A stretch of 64,000 nucleotides of DNA from Cupriavidus necator N-1 (GTDB lineage Bacteria; Pseudomonadota; Gammaproteobacteria; Burkholderiales; Burkholderiaceae), in NCBI RefSeq assembly GCF_000219215.1, contig NC_015727.1, positions 682,001-746,000 on the forward strand, given 5' to 3'. Below, in pieces: positions 56,760 through 64,000 of the stretch (positions within the stretch are counted from its first letter, which is position 1; every line of letters starts with the position of its first letter). Under the pieces are notes generated by a model. That model did no database searches and was not told where the DNA came from. It saw only the letters and a program-made list of their open reading frames with translations. The position numbers and the translations under genes were made by a program.

Positions 56760-57938
56760 TCAGGGCCGCACCAGCGCGCGGGCGGCCTGCCTAACTTCTG
56801 GCGATGAAAAGCGGTAGACAGCGCGATCCAGCAGGTAGTGGATGAAGCCAGTCGCGAAACCCAGTGCCAGCAGCGCCGGCACGAAAGGCGAGGAACGCAG
56901 CCAGAGCGCCGCATCACCGAAGATGCGATCGGCGTAGGCGTATTCGTCGGTCACGGCCTCCACCTCCAGCACCGGTAGCAGCAGGGTGGAGGCGACGGCG
57001 AGCACAAGCAGCACTGCCCAGCCGCGTCGATTGATTGGCGCCAGCAACTGGTGCCAGTGCGTGCGTGGCACCTGGTCCCCGCCGGAAGCCGTGAGCGAGG
57101 TGAGTCCCATTGCCACACTCCAATGCTGCACGCTCCACAGCACAATGAACAGGAAGGGGTCGCGCGCGAGGAAGGCGAAGAGCACCATGGACGAAACGCC
57201 GAGGGCGTAGGCCATGCGCGGCAGCGATGCGCGCTGCGAGCGCAGTTCGACGAATAGCATCAGGGCGGTCAGGATCACGACGAAGGCGATGCCGCCATCA
57301 TGCAGCGTGCGCGCGAACACGTCCGACCAGCCCGCGCCCAGGAGGGGGGCGATCCAGCGATCCTGGAAGGCGATCGATCCAGCTAAGGCCTCTGCCAGTA
57401 CGACGAAACCGCCGCCCACAACGAGCGCGAACCAACGATCAAGCCGTCGCGTGACCGCATCAGACGCTCTTCCTGCGCGCGCGCGGTAAAGGCTAAGCAG
57501 CCCGAAGTGCTGCGCGGCGAAATGGTGACTCACTAGCAGGTAGTCCAGGACGGCGAACCAGACCACGCGCTCACTCAGCGGCACCGGCAGCACGCTCTCG
57601 GGTGCCAAAAGCAGGGCGAAGCAGGCCACCGCAATGGCCAACGGGCCTACCACGAAGCGCAGCCGCTGCGTGGTGAGCAGGGGGCGGAAAGCCGGGGTTG
57701 CGTAGGCCAACCAGGCCGACGAGACGCGATGGCCGAACCATAGAGGTACCGCGAAGACAAAGAACAGCCCGTCCACCGGGCTGGCGCGCACGTCGTCATG
57801 TCCCCACGCCAGGAAAAGGGTCAGCGGGGCTAACCACAGTGCATTCAGCACCCAAACGAGGTCCCAAGTCGGGCTTTTGATCCAGCCCATGGTAGGCGTC
57901 TTTGCCTTGCGCTTGCCGCGCAACTGACCCTTAGCCAT
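56760..57938 (-). CDS. Multi-span His-containing membrane protein (392 aa)
   Basis: About nine hydrophobic segments span the protein after a basic start (MAKGQLRGKRKAKT). Conserved-looking histidines lie in LVSHHFAAQHFGLLSLYRAR, WSVQHWSV and GFIHYLLDRAVYRFSS. No family was named with confidence; a metal- or lipid-handling enzyme is possible because of the histidine clusters. The start is preceded by GGAG. It is divergent from the cpoB module and appears intact. Confidence 0.65.
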   Translation of the reverse strand: MAKGQLRGKRKAKTPTMGWIKSPTWDLVWVLNALWLAPLTLFLAWGHDDVRASPVDGLFFVFAVPLWFGHRVSSAWLAYATPAFRPLLTTQRLRFVVGPLAIAVACFALLLAPESVLPVPLSERVVWFAVLDYLLVSHHFAAQHFGLLSLYRARAGRASDAVTRRLDRWFALVVGGGFVVLAEALAGSIAFQDRWIAPLLGAGWSDVFARTLHDGGIAFVVILTALMLFVELRSQRASLPRMAYALGVSSMVLFAFLARDPFLFIVLWSVQHWSVAMGLTSLTASGGDQVPRTHWHQLLAPINRRGWAVLLVLAVASTLLLPVLEVEAVTDEYAYADRIFGDAALWLRSSPFVPALLALGFATGFIHYLLDRAVYRFSSPEVRQAARALVRP

Positions 57939-58282
57939 GGTGGGTCTCCTAGGAATTGCTTACCAGGTGGCAATCAAGCATATGCTCAGCCCCACTGTCG
58001 AGAAGCGGGCGAGGCTCCAAGGCTGCCATTGAGATTGGTCCACGATCCTCGCCGGCATTGATGCTAGCGCGCTACAGCTTTGCCAGATTGGTCACGAGGT
58101 TGTGGCTGAACCAACCATCACCAGTGCCAAAGCCCTGCGGCACGGCGGAGGCCGCGTCGCGAATTAGTCCAAAGCCGTTGCTGCCTTATGGTCGAGCCTC
58201 AGCACCATCATAGAAGTGCCGGGCCAGGCTCGTCAGTAACCCAAATGGATGAGATAAGGGCGGCAGGAAAGGGAGGGCAGCG
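57939..58282. other. No supported gene
   Basis: This stretch has no protein-like open frame and no recognised repeat. It contains the upstream region of the membrane protein gene. Confidence 0.45.
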
Positions 58283-58524
58283 TCAGGCGCTGTCGCATGC
58301 CTTGAGAAGTGAGCGGCACATCCAATGGCGGCAGACCGCGCCCAAAGCGCAGCGGCGCGCGTTCAGCTGCGGCTCGTCATCCCAGGTTGATAAGAAGCAG
58401 TTAAGCGCGTTGGCAATCCTTTCTCTTACATACTCGCCAGGGTCGCAATTCTTCTCTTGACGGGCGTAGGTAGCTTGGCTGATGCCAATTCGAGATGCCA
58501 CTTCGGTTTGGGTTAACTGCAGGA
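58283..58524 (-). pseudogene. XRE-type helix-turn-helix regulator, 5'-truncated
   Basis: The minus strand reads LTQTEVASRIGISQATYARQ, a Cro/CI-type helix-turn-helix, then DPGEYVRERIANALN. The usual first helix and start codon are missing; the sequence above 58524 belongs to a transposase fragment. Confidence 0.6.
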
Positions 58525-58588
58525 ATATGCGCCAAGCCTGAATCGGTGTGCAATCACTGGTTGCAAGAAGCCAAAGGACCTGCCGCGG

Positions 58589-58706
58589 AATGCGGTCTAT
58601 ACGAACCTGGGAATGGTTGTGTCGAAGCTGCTCGGCTTCGATCTATGTCCGCGGCTACGCGATTTGTCGGAGCGCAAGCTCTATCTGCCACGGGGTATGG
58701 AGGTGG
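58589..58706 (+). pseudogene. Tn3-family transposase fragment
   Basis: NAVYTNLGMVVSKLLGFDLC and LSERKLYLPRGMEV match the catalytic region of the Tn3-type transposase found complete on the minus strand at 59597-62523 (YTNVGMAVSKLLGFDLCPWL). Only about 40 codons are present, in opposite orientation. Confidence 0.75.
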
Positions 58707-58725
58707 CCAAAGATCTTGCATCAGC

Positions 58726-59266
58726 ATGGGCACGCCTGCCGAGGTGCTGCAGGCGTTCTGGCAGGAACTGCGCGGGCGCACGCGCGTGACCATCGACCAC
58801 CCCGATCTGCCGGAGGCCTTGAAGGACATCGCGGCCGAGGCGGTCCAGACCATCTGGCAAGCGGCCAACGAGGCCGCCACGGGCGAGCTGGCCACGCTGC
58901 GTGCCGAGGCCCGCGCGGCGGCCAGCGCCGCCGAAGCCGAGCGCGATGCGGCGCGCGCCGACACTGCGGCCGCGCGCGAGGACACCGCGGCGCTCTCAGC
59001 CCAGCTGGAAGAAGCGCGTCAATCGGTCGCGGAAAGCCAGGGACCTCGCCGCCGAGCGGCAGGCGCAGGCCGCCACCCAGGCCCGGCTGGAAGCGGGCAG
59101 GGCAGAACTGGAGGCGGCGGGCCGCCAGCTGACGGCGCTGCGGTCCCAATTCTCGACCGAGCTGGAACGCGCCCGCGAGCAGGTGGCCATTGCCCAGGAG
59201 CGGGCCGAGGCCAGCGAGCGGCGGGCACTGCGCGAACTGGATCAGGAGCGCACCGCGCGCCAGAAC
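58726..59266 (+). pseudogene. KfrA-like gene, frameshifted and truncated by a Tn3-type element
   Basis: The start MGTPAEVLQAFWQELRGRTR, DHPDLPEALKDIAAEAVQ and the alanine-rich coiled coil match the KfrA-like protein at 16725. A frameshift near 59030 moves the remainder into another frame, and the coding sequence stops at LDQERTARQN, where the transposon end begins. The first part of the DNA-binding domain is missing here too. Confidence 0.75.
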
Positions 59267-59304
59267 GGGTAGTCGTCCTTTTCGTGCAAAATCTTACGGT
59301 TCCC

Positions 59305-59596
59305 TTAAAATTTCCCTTTTGAATCAATGGGTTGAAAATCCGTCGATTTTGCAAGTGCCGTTCTTTTCGTGCAAAACCTTACGCATTCAAGCTGCTGGAA
59401 CAGCGCCACGCGCTTTGTCCGATAGTCCGTCAGCAGTTGCTGCTGGGCGTCGAGCCGTCCGGTGATCTCGGCTAGTTCGTCCGCTTGCTTCTGGACTGCG
59501 GATCGGAGGGCATCGCGTTTGGTTTCCGCGCGGGCTTGATGGACGCGGGCTTGGTTCAGCCCAGCAACCGCATGTCGGCGAAGATCTCGATTCTTG
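59305..59596 (-). other. Coiled-coil-coding fragment inside the Tn3 remnant
   Basis: A minus-strand frame reads AETKRDALRSAVQKQADELA and ends by running through the inner end-repeat. It looks like a fragment of a coiled-coil protein. No function can be given. Confidence 0.3.
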
Positions 59597-62523
59597 CTAC
59601 ACCGCCCGCCGCTGCGGTGGCACCTCAAGGACGCTGTCTTGATACAGGTGGATCGGAAAGCTCATGATGCCCCGGAAATTCACATGCGCGAAATGTGCGG
59701 GCCCCATGCGGCGCAGCCAGTCATCTTCAATCCGTTGCCCCTTGCGGCGCCAAGCATCAGCCGTCGCTTGCATACGCTGGGTGTTCCAGCCAATCATCAG
59801 ATTCGTCAGCAGTGTCAGTGATCCGGAAATCGCGATCATTTCGTCCTGACGGCGCCCGCGATTATGGCGTACCTTGTTCGAGTAAATGGCACGCTGGAGT
59901 TGGTGCACGATTCCCCTCGGTTGAGTAGCGTGCGCAGCTCCCGACGAAACTCGGTGTTGCTGAAAAAATCGCACAAGAAGAGTGTGCGCAGCATCTTACC
60001 AAGATGATCAGCTGCCCGATGGATAGGGTCGCCTTGGGCGGCACTGCCGAACCGCTGCAGCGCGACGATTGCACTCAGCCTACCCGAGTGGATGGAGGCG
60101 ATCAGGCGCAACAAGCCATCCCAGCCGTCGCGGATTGCCTTGAGCGAGATCTCGTGCGAGACGGCGGCCGACAGTCCATTCGTTACCTGCAAGCCGCGCG
60201 GCAAATACAACTTGCGCTCCGACAGATTGCGTAGCCATGGGCATAGATCAAAGCCGAGCAATTTGGACACTGCCATCCCAACGTTCGTGTATCCGTGGGT
60301 ATCGACCGCGAGTCGAAGCAGCCCGCCGTCGCTGCGGTTCTCATTGTGGCGCATGGCCCCTTCAATGGCCACGCCGGCCTGGCGTTCGTTGAGCACCATA
60401 GGCTGGTTATAGACGATTCCGTGCTGGTCCAGCACGTGCGTATAGATCCCGACGGCATGGGTGCGGCGTCGAGGATCGGCACGGGCATAGAACAAATGTG
60501 GGGATGTGTCCAGGCTCATCGAATCGCTGGACGCCCGTTGACCGGTTCCCCATAACTCGGTGATCGGGTGCGTGCGCTGGAATTCCACTACCCGTTCGTT
60601 CGCGCGGCGCAGCCGCCCGGGCATCTCAAGCACGCGCATCGCAGTGGAGATGTGCGTCGGATCGAGCTGCGGAATCATGGCGGCGACGCCCTTGGCGTCG
60701 AGCTCGGTGCCATGTGCGAGCAGCGCGGCGTAGAGCGCGATCAGCTCGTGCGCGTCTCCGGCCTTGCGCGCCAGCAGCACTTCGCTGAAATTGGTACGGG
60801 CATCCATCTCGAGGATCATGTCGGCAAACTGCGCGTTGCCGATGTCCTTGAAGAGCAGATCACGGGTGCGCGTGGGTATGCCGTCGGTTTCCGCCGCTTC
60901 GAGTGGTGATAGATGCAGCACGCCGTTCGTGTCGATCGTGACGTGGCCTGCCGCACGGGCCTCGTCCAGTGCCGCGAGGCCCGCCTTCAGATGATCCATG
61001 AGGGGATTGAGGTACGTGTCCGCCTGGTTCGGCAAGCCAAGTGTGGACAGATACCGGTCCCGCTCAGAATCCCACTGAGCCGGCGGGATCAGCAGTTGAT
61101 CGCGTGCTCGAAACGAAAGGCTATGGATGATCCACACGGTACCGCCGCGCAGCCCCTTACGCAGCCCCGTGATCGCGCAAGCTTCCATCGCACGCAACGC
61201 GCGCTGACGGTCTTCGCCATCAACCAGGTCACGCCAGCTCGCGCCCACCGCCACCTTGCAATCGGGCGGCAACTCCGTCGCGCCTTGGTCGTACAGACGA
61301 CCGATGAACTCAAGCTGCCGCAGGGCCGGATCGGTGCCGTTGCTGGCAAATTCCAACTCCCGCAAGGGAGTCAGAAGGTTGCGGATACGGTGGTGGTCTT
61401 CCGTAAGCGTTTCGCGCACGGCGGCGGCGTGGCTTGCCGGGGGCTTGGCAGATAGGCCCTCAAGCAGCTTGCCGATGTCCGCCAGCCGTTCTTCGGCCGA
61501 GCGGCGGGTATCGTCAACCAAGGCCTTGATCTCGACTATTTGCTGCCGGTATTCGATCGCCGAGCGCGCTTGCTTAGTCGTGGTCCTGTTGTAGGCCTGC
61601 CGAACTAGGTCTGAAACGCGCCGCCCGGTTTGGTAGAGCATCGCGTCCGTCAGCTCGAGCAAGGTCACACGCAGGAAGAACACCAGCTCAATCGTACGCG
61701 TGGAGGTCTTCAGTTCACGGACTTTGGCAGGACGGCGAGCCTGGATACGCTGGCCATAGGCGCGCTGCTTCTCGATCGGAATGGCATCAAACGCCCAAGT
61801 ATGCGCGCCGAGGCCCTTCAGGAAGCGGATCTTGGCCAGCGTCTCGTTTATGGTTGAGGGGCTGTGCCGTCCTGGCGGGCTCTTGAGCCATTCCAGCACG
61901 GTCGTTCCCGATGTCGCATGTTGGGCGAACACTGCAGCTTCGGCCTCTGCTCTCTGCGACAGGGGGACGACCGCCTCAATCGTCACCAGCAAATCTCGCT
62001 CGATGCCCGCCCAAATTGAACGAGCAAGGCTCAGCAGCGCTCGTGTGGAAGGAATCAGAATCCGTCGCTCATACAGTCAGTAGTGGGCGTGCTGAATCAA
62101 CTCCTCAAGGGACAGCGATTCGGCAGCATCTTGCCGCATCCAAGCTTCGAGGCCTCTCCAGTGATCGTCATCGATTCGTGTCAAGCCGAGGTATTGGCAG
62201 GCCCAGACCTGGTGTTCATACAGCGTCGGATATCGCTGATAGATGGTGCGCAGCGAGGCGATCGTCGGAGTTGGTAACCCCAGCTTTTCGCCCACGTATC
62301 GCAAGAGCTGACGGGGGAGTGTGTTCAGTTGGTCAAGAGTACGTCCACTTGCCCGCAGAAATGCCAGCTGGATGGCGGCTCCGGCCCGGCCAGCACGCCG
62401 AAATTTCTGGTTAATTGCGGCAATGTCGCTGCCGGTCAGCGCGAAATAGTACTCGACATCAAATTCCGACAATCGAGAAGGCAAGCTGTCTTTTCCCACA
62501 TAGCGAAATCCCAAGCCCGGCAT
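59597..62523 (-). pseudogene. Tn3-family transposase (TnpA), two frameshifts
   Basis: The N-terminal DUF4158 part (MPGLGFRYVGKDSLPSRLSE) ends at a stop near 62077. The main frame (61992-59836) carries the central and catalytic regions (DTHGYTNVGMAVSKLLGFDL, RLIASIHSGRLSAIVALQRF). The C-terminus (NLMIGWNTQRMQATADAWRR, then HVNFRGIMSFPI) lies in another frame after about 59910. Full length would be about 970 residues, usual for Tn3 transposases, but the gene is inactive as read. Confidence 0.85.
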
Positions 62524-62898
62524 CGTCCGCTCCCATCCAGGTGATACGATCCAAAACCGCGGGCGGACATGGTACTCCCGAAGTCACTCAAGGCCAGCAG
62601 GCGGTTGTCTGTTTTGCTCGGAGCGCCTTGTAAAGAAAGGCTTTGCGGGGAAACCGTAAGATTCTGCACAAAAAGGACGACTACCCCGATACAGAACCCG
62701 CTCGATCCGAACAATGCCTTGAACCCGCGGTGGATCACCGACCTGGAGTGAGCCGGGCGCCGTCACGCTGCGCCGGCGGGGTTGCGACAGTGGGCGGCAT
62801 GCCGCCCGGGGTTGGCGGCGAAGGACTAGACTGGTGCAAGCACACGCTTTGCAGCGCGACTACGCGAAATCCGGGGCCATTTATAGGAGGGACGGATC

Positions 62899-63189
62899 AT
62901 GCACACTGTCATCAGATCCTATTCGGGAGCCGGCGCCAAAGAGCTGTTTGATCTGCTGGAAAAGCGGACGTCGGAAATCGAATCCCTGATGCGTTCAGTC
63001 CAGGGCTTTGTCAGCTATACGCTGGTGCGGACCGCCGATGGCGGCTTTTCTGTCACCACCTGCAATGACAAGGCGGGCGTGGATGAAAGCGTTAAGCAGG
63101 CGAAGGACTGGATCGCCGCGAACGCTGCGGGTACCGGTGCCAGCGCGCCGACTATATCTGAAGGGACCGTCATGCTGCACGCGAAATAG
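62899..63189 (+). CDS. Small alpha/beta-barrel-like protein (96 aa)
   Basis: An AGGAGGG ribosome-binding site stands 8 bases before the ATG. The product MHTVIRSYSGAGAKELFDLL with GFVSYTLVRTADGGFSVTTC resembles small dimeric ferredoxin-like (ABM-type) proteins. It has no signal peptide. Role unknown. It is likely expressed, given the strong ribosome-binding site. Confidence 0.7.
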   Translation: MHTVIRSYSGAGAKELFDLLEKRTSEIESLMRSVQGFVSYTLVRTADGGFSVTTCNDKAGVDESVKQAKDWIAANAAGTGASAPTISEGTVMLHAK

Positions 63190-63369
63190 CAATACAGCGC
63201 GGCATCGTCACGCGCTTCCCTGGTGCCGGGCAGCAGTCGCAAGACCGCCGACCAAGTCAATCGCTGTGGGGGGCTTCGAGGCTCTCTGGCGGTCTGCGTT
63301 TGGTGCTCCTGTTGGCATTAGATTGTTTTTCCTAGAATTCCCTAGATGACCACCCGAACGGGGGCGACC

Positions 63370-63634
63370 ATGGGCGAGGGGCTGCGCTGTGTCCACGAGC
63401 CGTACCGTGGCATGTACGTCAATGTTGTGGCTTTCGAAGTCGCCCAGGTCAGCAGGGACACCACCGGGGCAAAAGTGGCATTACCTGCTCGCCGTCCGAC
63501 GGCCAGTTCTCGACTTTGAAATGGTTTACGGCCCGACTACTGACCAAACCGACTACTTCACGCGCGAGGCAGCCGAACAAGCGGCTATCCACTATGGCAA
63601 GCGCGCTATTGATGTCTATCTAGGTCAGGGCTGA
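63370..63634 (+). pseudogene. Small gene with frameshift
   Basis: From ATG 63370 the frame reads MGEGLRCVHEPYRGMYVNVV. After a one-base change near 63470 the protein continues WHYLLAVRRPVLDFEMVYGP to KRAIDVYLGQG in the next frame. The intact product would be about 87 residues, family unknown. Confidence 0.5.
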
Positions 63635-63721
63635 CGTCATGCCTCGACTCTCCTGAACTCCACCACCCACACTTATTGCGAGATGGCCTGGGGTGGGGTT
63701 ACCGCGAATACTGGAGAGCAG

Positions 63722-63922
63722 ATGGAAGACAGCTTCTTCTACAAGAACCACGATGTCGTCATGGAGTTGTCTGAGAGGACATTCGGGCACTGGCACTGGT
63801 CGTACACTCTTGACGGGCAAGGTACTTTTGAAAGTCAATGCGACGCGTTTGGCACGCGGGAGCTGGCGATGGTCGATGCAAAGAGCAATGCTCAGGCACG
63901 CATCGACCGAGCATCGAGTTAG
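63722..63922 (+). CDS. Small hypothetical protein (66 aa)
   Basis: MEDSFFYKNHDVVMELSERT with HWHWSYTLDGQG in the middle is compact and protein-like. GGAGAG precedes the ATG. It may form a pair with the broken gene just upstream. The last 78 bases of the window hold no recognised feature. Confidence 0.5.
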   Translation: MEDSFFYKNHDVVMELSERTFGHWHWSYTLDGQGTFESQCDAFGTRELAMVDAKSNAQARIDRASS

Positions 63923-64000
63923 AGGCTGCTCATGCGGCCGCCTTGCTCCCTTCCCCCGATTACACCGCTTGGCTCGCTGGGTTGAAAACTCGGGTCGAGC

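Larger units (their letters stand above)
59267..62687 (-). mobile_element. Tn3-family transposon, degraded
   Basis: The ends are GGGTAGTCGTCCTTTTCGTG (59267) and, on the other strand, GGGGTAGTCGTCCTTTTTGT (62687). The inverted repeats are 38-41 bp, ending TTACGGTTCCC and TTACGGTTTCCCC. A third partial copy of the end sequence lies at about 59357-59387. No 5-bp target duplication is visible, so the flanks have been rearranged. The transposase is broken and no complete resolvase was found. Confidence 0.8.

Noticed and set aside
59836..61992. Functional Tn3 transposase of 718 aa
   Set aside because: The N-terminal DUF4158 part and the true C-terminus are in other frames, so the full gene is treated as a pseudogene.

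Overview
The window is high-GC DNA from a betaproteobacterium of the Burkholderiales, most likely a Cupriavidus or Ralstonia relative on a plasmid, megaplasmid or large genomic island. This is inferred from KfrA-like plasmid proteins, H-NS-family proteins with the short aromatic C-terminal domain typical of this order, and IS3, IS256, ISKra4, IS110 and Tn3-type elements. No rRNA, tRNA, CRISPR array, replication or conjugation gene was recognised. It is an accessory region in active decay: many genes are cut by insertion sequences or single-base frameshifts.

The main organising feature is a repeated module: a KfrA-like coiled-coil gene, a short H-NS-like gene whose ATG overlaps the kfrA stop by exactly 17 nt, a long H-NS-like gene with AT-hook-like motifs, and in two copies a cpoB/ybgF gene. 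Whole, partial, chimeric or broken copies occur near 0-1.9, 3.3-3.9, 5.9, 14.5, 15.6, 16.6-19.2, 21.7-22.1, 23.1-24.9, 40.4, 53.3-55.9 and 58.7-59.3 kb. Between them sit one or a few unrelated cargo genes.

Much of the cargo resembles antiphage or toxin-type genes: a zinc-finger RES protein (1.9-3.2 kb); a minus-strand set of HEPN-like protein, nitrilase-fold protein and histone-H1-like protein (9.3-12.8 kb); a second HEPN-like protein (22.1 kb); a YfbU/FRG pair (26.8-28.1 kb); an HNH-NACHT NTPase of about 1480 aa split by an IS3 element (31.1-37.3 kb); a 720-aa PD-(D/E)XK protein (38.1-40.2 kb); a HEPN protein of AbiU2 type (40.9-41.6 kb); and an ATPase of the DUF234 group (47.4-48.9 kb). Around 14.9 kb there is a dienelactone hydrolase, and at 43.4-47.2 kb a catabolic patch (SDR, FAD dehydrogenase, SDR and EthD remnants).

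Three insertions can be undone on paper. IS256 at 4335-5720 (TSD GAACACAA), IS3 at 6292-7948 (TSD TGGGC) and its near-identical copy at 34317-35973 (TSD AAGCC) each interrupt a gene whose reading frame is restored exactly when the element and one target duplication are removed. A second IS256 (50087-51462, TSD CGTTCGGG) is nested in a degraded ISKra4 element whose 3' end is inverted. A degraded Tn3-type transposon lies at 59267-62687.

The right end (52.9-64 kb) holds a small exported protein, the best-preserved late module with cpoB, a His-rich membrane protein, an XRE fragment, the Tn3 remnant and small hypothetical genes.
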